A DNA stretch of 64,000 bases from Pedobacter lusitanus (GTDB taxonomy: Bacteria > Bacteroidota > Bacteroidia > Sphingobacteriales > Sphingobacteriaceae). Positions 53,777 to 61,328 of the stretch are shown one piece after another. The stretch's first letter is position 1. The number at the start of each line of letters is the position of its first letter. The notes under the pieces were generated by a model that made no database searches, had not been told where the DNA came from, and saw only the letters and a program-made list of their open reading frames with translations. The stretch is from positions 1,612,001-1,676,000 of the forward strand of contig NZ_CP157278.1 in the NCBI RefSeq assembly GCF_040026395.1. Direction: 5' to 3'. Both the position numbers and the translations under genes were made by a program.

Positions 53777-54376
53777 TTAATCGTTGATAGTTTGTATAAT
53801 TCCGTGAATCGCATCTTTTAGGATCTGCTGATTCATCTCATCGTCAGTGCCTCTTCTAACCAGATTGATTGAAATTAATCCGTGTATAACAGACCAGAAA
53901 GTATAATATTTTCTGCAAACTCTATCCTGACAGAGTCCGTCAACTTTCATAATTTCTATAATGCTATCGCAAATCAGCTTACGAGAGGCTTCCACTTCAG
54001 GCAAGGTTTGCTGCTGTTCACAACAAATCATATCCACACCGAACATGACCTGATATAAATGCGTATGTTCAAATGCAAAATCCCAGTAAGCAGTCCACAT
54101 TGCTGCGAGTTGCTTTTCAGGTGTATGATGTTTGGCTTTAGCAGCTTTCAGATAAACCAGTAAAAGTAAATTACCTTTTCTGGTCAGCTCCAGCAGTATA
54201 CCTTCTTTATTCGCAAAATACTCGTAAATAATTGGCGCAGTATATTCTATTTTATCTGCTATCTTACGCATACTCAGCGCCTGCCAACCATCTTCTTTGA
54301 CAATTTCCAGGGCAGCATCAAGAATATTAGCTCTTGTTTCTTCCTTAACCCTTTGAATTCTTTCTTTACTACCCAT
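53777..54376 (-). CDS. TetR-family repressor of the RND operon
   Basis: A 199-residue regulator. The N-terminal HTH is 'ALSMRKIADKIEYTAPIIYE' followed by 'YFANKEGILLELTRKG', the TetR signature, and a helical ligand-binding domain with a WHG-type region ('VMFGVDMICCEQQQ') follows. It lies directly upstream of the efflux operon on the same strand. Matching palindromes occur upstream of its own gene and of the adaptor, so it should repress both and be released by pump substrates. Confidence 0.93.
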   Translation of the reverse strand: MGSKERIQRVKEETRANILDAALEIVKEDGWQALSMRKIADKIEYTAPIIYEYFANKEGILLELTRKGNLLLLVYLKAAKAKHHTPEKQLAAMWTAYWDFAFEHTHLYQVMFGVDMICCEQQQTLPEVEASRKLICDSIIEIMKVDGLCQDRVCRKYYTFWSVIHGLISINLVRRGTDDEMNQQILKDAIHGIIQTIND

Positions 54377-54394
54377 GGCTTACTTGATACGGTG

Positions 54395-54416
54395 TAAATA
54401 ATCTAACAGTGTTAAG
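54395..54416. promoter_or_regulatory. TetR operator-like palindrome C (autoregulation)
   Basis: A 22-base copy of the site B block with core TAACAGTGTTA (54404-54414), 18 bases upstream of the tetR start codon. The position suggests that the repressor controls its own gene. Confidence 0.7.
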
Positions 54417-54584
54417 CAAATGTATAACTAGTTTTAAAAATCTATATCAGCGTATTGTCACAAGTATAAAAAACAGCCTTATTACTATTTAAACGCAGTC
54501 TGTAACAACATAAAAAAGATTCGCTAATGGCTAAGGGAGACAAAGTACGTCAATAAGACAGTCGTTAGTTTGTCATTACCTTTA

Positions 54585-54668
54585 ATACGGGTTTGAAGCG
54601 GGGTTGATACGGGGTTGATACGGGTCGAGGCGTTTCAACCCCGTATCAACCCCGCTTCAAACCCGTAT
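54585..54668. repeat. GC-rich perfect inverted repeat made of 11-bp units
   Basis: Perfect 32-bp arms (54585-54616 and 54637-54668) surround a 20-base centre. Each arm is built of near-identical 11-bp units (GGGTTTGAAGC, GGGGTTGATAC, part of a second GGGGTTGATAC). There is no coding frame or T run, so it is neither a gene nor a standard terminator. Confidence 0.9.
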
Positions 54669-54787
54669 CAACATTAACCAGTCTATAGCCCGTATGGTAC
54701 GCAGGATACCTTTCTAACCACATCAGGACATAACTTATCCTGAAGAATAACCGATATTCAGTTAATAACTAAAGAGCGATGAATAAT

Positions 54788-55321
54788 TTATAAAGAAGAA
54801 ATTTGCTTTTTTTCCGGATAGGTCATCTTGAAACTATGCCTGTTTCCTTTAAAAGTGAGATGAAAGATATTGGTCTGATCATCAAAAAGATCATATAATA
54901 CTGTACTGGTTGTTTCCAGTTTGACCAGGTTTTTGATTTTTACAGATTCAAGATACACGACAACGGCCTCACTATCTTTTTCAAAACCGATATAACTCAG
55001 TGGAAGTATTTTTCCGTTGGCAGCCAGCTGTAAATGAGCAGCCATATACTTACTCACCAGCTGATCCATTTCCTTATGTTTCCCTTCAGCAGAAAGATCG
55101 GCTTTTACCTTATACTTTTTACTGAGAATATCTTCAAAATCATCAGTAAATATCCGGCAGCTGACCTCCATTGTACTTTCTTTGAGATTATAATTCAATT
55201 CAGTTGAGCTGAGATGCAAAGGGTGTCTGGCACCGCTTCCGGCTTCGGCAAAGCCCTGTGATTTAAGCATCCCGATAACTAAGTAACAAATTAATAGAGG
55301 TTGGTATAAGAAAGACAACAT
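54788..55321 (-). CDS. DUF6702-like exported protein
   Basis: A 177-residue protein with an N-terminal hydrophobic segment ('FLYQPLLICYLVIGML'), then 'HPLHLSSTELNYNLKESTME' and 'SCRIFTDDFEDILSKKY'. This opening is that of the DUF6702 family, which in Bacteroidota typically neighbours an M1 peptidase, as here (the divergent gene at 55389). The fold is probably a small beta domain; function unknown. It shares a 67-base divergent region with the M1 gene. Confidence 0.8.
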   Translation of the reverse strand: MLSFLYQPLLICYLVIGMLKSQGFAEAGSGARHPLHLSSTELNYNLKESTMEVSCRIFTDDFEDILSKKYKVKADLSAEGKHKEMDQLVSKYMAAHLQLAANGKILPLSYIGFEKDSEAVVVYLESVKIKNLVKLETTSTVLYDLFDDQTNIFHLTFKGNRHSFKMTYPEKKQISSL

Positions 55322-55337
55322 AGCACTGATATAATTT

Positions 55338-55366
55338 TTGCTTTACAAAAAAACGGTTTAAATTTA
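55338..55366 (+). promoter_or_regulatory. Promoter of the M1 peptidase gene (TTG-N18-TAAATTTA)
   Basis: TTG at 55338-55340, an 18-base spacer and TAAATTTA at 55359-55366, with the ATG at 55389. This fits the Bacteroidota consensus except for the last base. Confidence 0.5.
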
Positions 55367-55388
55367 GACTTCCTACTATAAAAATCAA

Positions 55389-57752
55389 ATGACTAAACTT
55401 TTAACCGCTACGCTCCTGCTTTGCTCTTGTATGCAGGTTTCCTACGCCCAGAACATTCAGTACAATCCGGGAAGTAATCACGGAAATAAATTTGAACAAC
55501 TGGGTACCATACTGGCTACACCAAATGAACAGCGCACAGCAAGTGGTGCACCGGGTGTAAAATACTGGCAGCAGCGTGCGGATTACGACATCAAGTGCAG
55601 TCTCGATGAAAAAAAACTGGAACTTACCGGTACCGAAAAAGTAACTTATTTCAACAATTCTCCTGATGTACTTACCTATATCTGGTTACAGCTTGATGAA
55701 AATGAGCACAATAACATTCGTAATGCAGGTTATCAGACCAGCACAAAAATTCCGGAAACCACTACCACCCGCGAACTGGATAAAGCAGCATTCGATCAGC
55801 CGGATAACGGAAACGGGGTTTCTGTATTGAAAATTACTGATGCTGCCGGTAAAGAGCTTAAATATACCATCAACAAAACCATGATGCGGGTAGAAATACC
55901 AGCTCCGCTAAAATCGGGTCAGCAGTTTGTGTTTAATGTAAACTGGACATACAAAATAACAGACAGAATTGCCGGCGGTGGCCGTGGGGGTTATGAATTC
56001 TTCCCGGAAGATGGTAATTACCTGTTTACAATGACACAGTGGTATCCCCGTTTATGTGTATACAGTGATTTCCAGGGCTGGCAGAATCATCAGTTTACAG
56101 GCAGAGGAGAATTTGCCCTGACCTTTGGTAATTTTAAAGTACAAATGACCGTTCCTGCTGATCACGTGATTGGCGGAACCGGAGAATGTATCAATTACAG
56201 CGCTGTACTTTCTCCGGCAGAATTAGCCAGGTATAATAAAGCTAAAACTGCTGCAGAACCTGTAGAAATTATCACCCTGGACGAAGCTAAAAAAGCTGAA
56301 GCATCTAAAAGTACAAAAACAAAAACCTGGGTATTCCAGGCTGATAATGTGCGTGACTTTGCCTGGACCTCATCCAGAAAATTTGTCTGGGATGCAATGG
56401 CCCAGAAAGTAGAAGATAAATCGGTAATGTGCATGAGTTTTTATGGCAAAGAAGCCTATAACCTGTACAGACCTTATTCTACCAAAGCTGTAGCGCATAC
56501 CGTTAAAACCTATTCGCATTTTACATTCCCTTATCCCTATCCTGTAGCCCAGAGTGTGGAAGCTGCCAACGGAATGGAATATCCGATGATCTGTTTCAAT
56601 TACGGACGTACGGAAAAAGACGGCACTTATAGTGAAAGTTCTAAAAATGGGATGCTGGGTGTAATCATCCATGAAGTAGGCCATAATTTCTTCCCTATGA
56701 TTGTCAATAGTGATGAGCGTCAGTGGACCTGGATGGATGAAGGATTGAATTCTTTCCTTGAATATCTGACAGAGGAACTATGGGATAACAAGTTCCCGGT
56801 TAAAAAGGGCCCTGCCTATACGATCATTGATTATATGAAATTACCAAAGGATCAGCTGGAACCTATCATGACCAACTCAGAAAATATAGAGCGTTTTGGC
56901 CCCAATGCCTATTCCAAACCGTCTACAGCCCTGAATATTCTCAGAGAGACCATTATGGGCAGAGAGCTGTTCGACTATGCCTTTAAAGAGTATGCGAAAA
57001 GATGGGCCTTTAAACATCCTACTCCTGCCGATTTATTCAGAACAATGGAAGATGCCAGCGGCGAAGACCTGGACTGGTTCTGGAGAGGCTGGTTTTACAC
57101 GACAGACCCTTGTGATATCTCTCTGGACGAAGTTAAATTTGCAAAAGCAGATGTAAACTCTAAAGTTCCCGTTTCAAAAGTCGCTATGATTAAACTGGAC
57201 GCACCAATGGTGAATGCTTTTGATGATATTTCCAAAGTCAGAAACAGAGCTGATAAAAATATTAAATTCTATACTGATCGGGATAAGTCTACCCAGGATT
57301 TTTACTGGAGATATGATCGTGGCCTGGAAAAATATAACAACAAAGAACAGAAACAGCAATTACCTGTCCTGGTAGAAGAGCTGTCTTCCGAAGATCAGGC
57401 AAAATATGCCGGAAAATTCTTCTATGAATTATCGTTCAGTAACAAAGGAGGTCTGATTATGCCGGTTATCGTTGAATTTACATTCGCTGACGGTACTAAA
57501 AAGATAGACAGAATTCCGGCGCAGATCTGGAGACATGATGAATTCAAAGCTTCCAAATTCTATGTACAGGACCAGGAAGTAACGGCTATAAAATTAGATC
57601 CTATGCGTGAAACAGCAGATATTGATGAAAGTAATAATACCTGGGGAGGCAAAGCACAGACTTCTAAATTCCAATTATTTAAACAGAAATCTACTGCTGC
57701 CCGTGGCCAGTCGGTAGGTGTTAATCCTATGCAGAGCGCAAAAGGACTTTAA
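55389..57752 (+). CDS. Secreted M1-family metallopeptidase
   Basis: A 787-residue exported peptidase: signal peptide ('LLLCSCMQVSYAQ', which also contains a Cys), an N-terminal beta domain ('QRADYDIKCSLDEKKLELTG'), the catalytic site 'IIHEVGHNFFPMIV' (HExxH near residues 428-432), and the third ligand 18 residues on in 'WTWMDEGLNSF'. The exopeptidase GxMEN box reads 'NGMEYP' ('AANGMEYPMICFN'). This is the M1 arrangement of Bacteroidota periplasmic aminopeptidases or endopeptidase-like members. It is divergent from a DUF6702 gene and followed by a terminator. Confidence 0.92.
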   Translation: MTKLLTATLLLCSCMQVSYAQNIQYNPGSNHGNKFEQLGTILATPNEQRTASGAPGVKYWQQRADYDIKCSLDEKKLELTGTEKVTYFNNSPDVLTYIWLQLDENEHNNIRNAGYQTSTKIPETTTTRELDKAAFDQPDNGNGVSVLKITDAAGKELKYTINKTMMRVEIPAPLKSGQQFVFNVNWTYKITDRIAGGGRGGYEFFPEDGNYLFTMTQWYPRLCVYSDFQGWQNHQFTGRGEFALTFGNFKVQMTVPADHVIGGTGECINYSAVLSPAELARYNKAKTAAEPVEIITLDEAKKAEASKSTKTKTWVFQADNVRDFAWTSSRKFVWDAMAQKVEDKSVMCMSFYGKEAYNLYRPYSTKAVAHTVKTYSHFTFPYPYPVAQSVEAANGMEYPMICFNYGRTEKDGTYSESSKNGMLGVIIHEVGHNFFPMIVNSDERQWTWMDEGLNSFLEYLTEELWDNKFPVKKGPAYTIIDYMKLPKDQLEPIMTNSENIERFGPNAYSKPSTALNILRETIMGRELFDYAFKEYAKRWAFKHPTPADLFRTMEDASGEDLDWFWRGWFYTTDPCDISLDEVKFAKADVNSKVPVSKVAMIKLDAPMVNAFDDISKVRNRADKNIKFYTDRDKSTQDFYWRYDRGLEKYNNKEQKQQLPVLVEELSSEDQAKYAGKFFYELSFSNKGGLIMPVIVEFTFADGTKKIDRIPAQIWRHDEFKASKFYVQDQEVTAIKLDPMRETADIDESNNTWGGKAQTSKFQLFKQKSTAARGQSVGVNPMQSAKGL

Positions 57753-57767
57753 TAAAAAGCATATTAT

Positions 57768-57802
57768 AAAAAGGCTGATTATTCAAGATAATCAGCCTTT
57801 TT
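57768..57802. terminator. Terminator after the M1 peptidase gene
   Basis: Perfect 15-bp arms AAAAAGGCTGATTAT (57768-57782) and ATAATCAGCCTTTTT (57788-57802) with a 5-base loop. It also serves the convergent DUF4302 gene. Confidence 0.9.
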
Positions 57803-57827
57803 TAGGTAAATGCAGGACAGAGAAAAT

Positions 57828-58691
57828 TTATGTAACTACCAGATCATAGCGTTTACCTTGCCATTGGATGTATAATGACAATTTCACACTGTCATAAAAT
57901 ACTTCGTTAATGATCATATTATTGTATACAATAGCATTCTGAAAAAAGATACTATTAACAGTAGGCCCCCATTTTGTTGTTTGGGTCTGCATTACACCCT
58001 GACCATCCGGAAAAGATAGCGTAAACGTTCTGTCATTGTCCTGATCTGTAACGATCTTGCATTCCGGATTATGCGTAGCATCAATTGCAAGAGTTATTTT
58101 CTTTCCTTTAGTTGCAATCGCATAATTGACAAGGGCAGCTTTCACAGCATCAAATCCCTTATTCTGATAAGCAGCATACTCTGCCTCAGTGGCCTTGATC
58201 AGAGTCATTGGTGTATGATTAAAGTTTCCGTCAAGTTTGATCGTATCAGGCGAAGCACTTAAAACGGAGAACTCAAAATCCGACTTATATCCTACACCTT
58301 TAGTTCCATTGGAAGGATCAGAAAGGATATGTAAAGGAGAATAGGTATCAAAAATAAGTGATGATCTTTGCAAGGCTTTCATTTGATACCCACTTACTCC
58401 GGGACCACCAAGATCGGGTGAAATTATTTGCAAAGATGGATCTGCATAGCTCTGTACCTGGTTTTTCTCATCGAATTTAAAAAAGAAACCTCTGCCCCTT
58501 AAAAGTCCGGGAAAAATAACCGCCTTCCATCCATATGGAGCAGCTATTAAAAGTGATTTGTTTTTTTGAAGCTCTGCTGTTGCACGCTGCTCCGGTGTAT
58601 CACCGAAAAGCGACTCATTATCCTTTTTACTACAACCAGCTAAACCGGAAATGAGTAGTAACACGGGTATATAAATTAAATATCTTTTCAT
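57828..58691 (-). CDS. DUF4302 family surface lipoprotein
   Basis: A 287-residue lipoprotein ('VLLLISGLAGCSKKDNE'). 'TPEQRATAELQKNKSLLIAA' and 'GWKAVIFPG' at the start of the mature part are the DUF4302 opening; a beta-rich domain follows. This family is found downstream of SusC/SusD pairs with an HExxH lipoprotein, as here, and is thought to be part of that outer-membrane uptake complex. Last gene of the cluster on the minus strand; 51 bases separate it from the metallohydrolase gene. Confidence 0.85.
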   Translation of the reverse strand: MKRYLIYIPVLLLISGLAGCSKKDNESLFGDTPEQRATAELQKNKSLLIAAPYGWKAVIFPGLLRGRGFFFKFDEKNQVQSYADPSLQIISPDLGGPGVSGYQMKALQRSSLIFDTYSPLHILSDPSNGTKGVGYKSDFEFSVLSASPDTIKLDGNFNHTPMTLIKATEAEYAAYQNKGFDAVKAALVNYAIATKGKKITLAIDATHNPECKIVTDQDNDRTFTLSFPDGQGVMQTQTTKWGPTVNSIFFQNAIVYNNMIINEVFYDSVKLSLYIQWQGKRYDLVVT

Positions 58692-58742
58692 TAGTATATA
58701 AATCTTTAATTGTTTAGGATATATCGAAATTCCGGTCTGCTC

Positions 58743-59783
58743 TTATTTGATCGCCTCTGCAAGAGACTTTTGTACATTGGCCTGCAGACTATAAAAATTA
58801 ATATTATAGGCTGATTTAAAGTAGGCCACTACAATAGCTTCCTTTTGCCTTAGCTTAGCTATTCCTGCAGAATAATCTGGTTTAACCAGATCCTTGATAA
58901 AAAAGGATGCAATCGAAGCTGCTGTCTTGCGATCCCATACTTTAAGTATTGCATCAAGATCTGACTTTTTATAATATTGTCCGGCAGCAGCGTCATATTC
59001 ACTATATGACCCGGCAGGATACACAGCAGGATTCGGGACAGGTAGCCCTTGCTTAATATAGGTATTTTCATAACTATCCTTACCCCAGGTCAGCATCCAG
59101 GAAACCATCTCTGCAAAATCCTCTTCCGGAGATTTTCTGGCATAGTCCGAGATAAAACCTAAGGAAAGTGGATTTATAGTGGAATTGTACCACTCAGCAA
59201 TATAATCTGATGGCGTAACTTTATTAAAATCCTGTGTATACACTTTTTTCTGATTAAGAATGTGTGTGAACTCGTGGTGCATCAGGTGAAGCATACCTTT
59301 AACATCTGCCGGACTTCTGGCATTTATCTTATTGATGTTAGTCAGTAAGATATCCAGCCCGCCTTCAGCAACACCTTCAGTACTTGTTCCATCCTTATTC
59401 AATTGCGGACTACCGGACAGGATCAATTGTTTGGGTGCATATGTTCTCATAAAAAGATCACTTCCTGTTTCTGTATTATAAGGATCAATCCATACTTTTT
59501 TTACAGCTGTCATTGCAGGAAGTACTTTATCTGCAATTGGCGGCACCAATGTATATTGCATATTAAATTCTGACTGGTCCCATTTATACTTTACCTCTAT
59601 GTTATAGGTCTTACCCATAAGGTCAAATAAATCTTTATCAAGAGCTGTATTACCAGATACTTCTTCACCCAGATAATTATCCTGAAGTGCTAACTTCTCA
59701 CTTTTCTTACAAGAAAATATAGAAATTGAGATCAGTATGAACAACAACAATTTGCCATAACTGATATTTATGATAGTTTTCAT
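58743..59783 (-). CDS. Zinc metallohydrolase lipoprotein of a SusCD cluster
   Basis: A 346-residue lipoprotein ('ILISISIFSCKKSEK') with a zinc-site motif 'LMHHEFTHILNQKK' (HExxH near residues 168-173) and a downstream acidic 'SPEEDFAEMVSWMLTWG' that likely gives the third ligand. This matches the 'substrate import-associated zinc metallohydrolase lipoprotein' group seen with TonB-linked SusC transporters. It may cut a peptide or protein substrate at the cell surface. It lies between susD and the DUF4302 gene. Confidence 0.85.
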   Translation of the reverse strand: MKTIINISYGKLLLFILISISIFSCKKSEKLALQDNYLGEEVSGNTALDKDLFDLMGKTYNIEVKYKWDQSEFNMQYTLVPPIADKVLPAMTAVKKVWIDPYNTETGSDLFMRTYAPKQLILSGSPQLNKDGTSTEGVAEGGLDILLTNINKINARSPADVKGMLHLMHHEFTHILNQKKVYTQDFNKVTPSDYIAEWYNSTINPLSLGFISDYARKSPEEDFAEMVSWMLTWGKDSYENTYIKQGLPVPNPAVYPAGSYSEYDAAAGQYYKKSDLDAILKVWDRKTAASIASFFIKDLVKPDYSAGIAKLRQKEAIVVAYFKSAYNINFYSLQANVQKSLAEAIK

Positions 59784-59832
59784 AATATACTATAATTAAG
59801 AATGTTATATTTTATAAATAAATCCGGTCATC

Positions 59833-61314
59833 TTATCTTGGATTTGCCGGCAGTTCACCTGCAGTCTGCGCAGTCTGAGGGATTTGTAAAACCCTTCTCA
59901 GATCATCAGGCTTCAATGAAAATTCCTTTTTGTCTTCATCAATATGAACCACTGGCAGCTTATAGCGGAGAATGTCAAACCATCTCAGACCTTCCTGCAT
60001 AAATTCAATTCTCTTAAAATCAAGAATGGTGTTAATGAGTGCCTGTTTCACATCGCCCGTTTTATAAAAAGCAGTTACTTTAGCTTCGGTTAAATCATTC
60101 TTAGCTGAAGTATAGTCTTTAATACGTGTGCTCAAGTAAGTATTAAGATCTGCAATAGCCACGGCATTATTACCTTGCATTACCGCAGCTTCAGCTTTGT
60201 TAAACAACACTTCTTCTGCACTGAATAGTGGTATATAGATATAGTTATTTCCAATCTGCGTAGTGATATAAACAAAATTACGTCTCCACTTATTAATCCC
60301 CATCATTTCTCCGCTTGAGCCGTAACCTACTGCCTGATTGGCCCAGGAGCCATTAGCAACATTAGAAGCAGAATAAATTTGCTTTTGCAGAGTTGAATTG
60401 AGTCCATATCTGAATTTTTGCCAGTTCCCACTCCACGAAGAACCTGTAGTTGCCAATAACAGATTAGCTTTTTCAGAAGTATTGGTATAAATCGCTGCTT
60501 TTCCAGCATCTGTCAGTCCAAGATAAGTTGAATTCCAAGGTCTCAGGTTATCTGCAATACCAGTTGGGAAAGTTAGGTTTGCATGTTCGGTTACTTTATC
60601 ATATTGCTTTTTAAACAGATAAAACCGACTTGCAAAAGCATGGGCTGCCGCTTTTGTAAAACGATAAGCCGGCACTTTGTAGGCATTATCATTTAATAAA
60701 GGTATTCCTTCAGTCAGATCCTTTTCTATCATATCATAGACGTAGGCAACCGTTTTACGTTCATAAGATTTATAAAGCGTTTTTTCTGGTTCGGTTACAT
60801 AAGGAATACCAAGGTCAGTCGCGGCAGTTGCCGGATCATAGGTTTTAGCAAAAAGAGATACTAGCATAAAATGAGCATATGCCCGGGCAATTAATGCCTC
60901 ACCTTTATAAGCACTATAATCAGCAGGATTTTTTGCATTATTACAAGTTTGCAGCGCCTGGTTGGCTGCTGCAATTGCATTATAGTTAGAGGCCCAATAC
61001 ATATCAGCAGAACCATCATCCGGTGATGATAAATCTATAAAACGATATGGATTATCATTTAACAAGGCATTGTTAGAAGTAGTCTTATAACCTCTGTCAC
61101 CTGCATTATCACTCATAGATTCACAGAAAGTGATATAATCACTACCAGGATAAGCCGAAGTAAGCAATTGAGAGACCTTATCGGGGCTATCCAGCTCTGC
61201 TCTGTTATCTGGCGCAGTATCCAGCATTTTTTTACATCCTGTAAAGGATATAGCACAAATCAGTATCCCAAATGTGAATGCGCTTATTTTGTAATAAATA
61301 TATTTTGTTTTCAT
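59833..61314 (-). CDS. RagB/SusD-family nutrient-binding lipoprotein
   Basis: A 493-residue outer-membrane lipoprotein from the ATG at 61314 ('GILICAISFTGCKKMLD'), the substrate-binding lid of a SusC channel. Helical TPR-like repeats are seen ('NYNAIAAANQALQTCNN', 'GEALIARAYAHFMLVSLF'), and the C-terminal 'ALINTILDFKRIEFMQEGLR' and 'FDILRYK' are SusD hallmarks. The TTG at 61326 is not used. It starts 15 bases after the susC stop, so the two are one transcript. The ligand is unknown; the cluster composition hints at a peptide or protein-derived ligand. Confidence 0.93.
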   Translation of the reverse strand: MKTKYIYYKISAFTFGILICAISFTGCKKMLDTAPDNRAELDSPDKVSQLLTSAYPGSDYITFCESMSDNAGDRGYKTTSNNALLNDNPYRFIDLSSPDDGSADMYWASNYNAIAAANQALQTCNNAKNPADYSAYKGEALIARAYAHFMLVSLFAKTYDPATAATDLGIPYVTEPEKTLYKSYERKTVAYVYDMIEKDLTEGIPLLNDNAYKVPAYRFTKAAAHAFASRFYLFKKQYDKVTEHANLTFPTGIADNLRPWNSTYLGLTDAGKAAIYTNTSEKANLLLATTGSSWSGNWQKFRYGLNSTLQKQIYSASNVANGSWANQAVGYGSSGEMMGINKWRRNFVYITTQIGNNYIYIPLFSAEEVLFNKAEAAVMQGNNAVAIADLNTYLSTRIKDYTSAKNDLTEAKVTAFYKTGDVKQALINTILDFKRIEFMQEGLRWFDILRYKLPVVHIDEDKKEFSLKPDDLRRVLQIPQTAQTAGELPANPR

Positions 61315-61328
61315 ATCAGATATCAAAT

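Larger units (their letters stand above)
54377..54787. other. Intergenic region between tetR and the DUF6702 gene
   Basis: 411 bases without a credible gene. It contains operator site C next to tetR, then A/T-rich sequence, then the GC-rich inverted repeat at 54585-54668. The GC-rich element stands out sharply from its surroundings. Confidence 0.6.

Noticed and set aside
53614..53814. A 66-aa minus-strand frame between tetR and the adaptor gene
   Set aside because: It overlaps the tetR 3' end and two operator-like palindromes, has no family features, and reads like A/T-rich noise.
54585..54668. CRISPR array or rho-independent terminator as explanation of the repeat
   Set aside because: Units are only 11 bp and contiguous without spacers, and there is no cas gene. 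No T run follows either arm, and the stem is too long and GC-rich for an ordinary terminator here.
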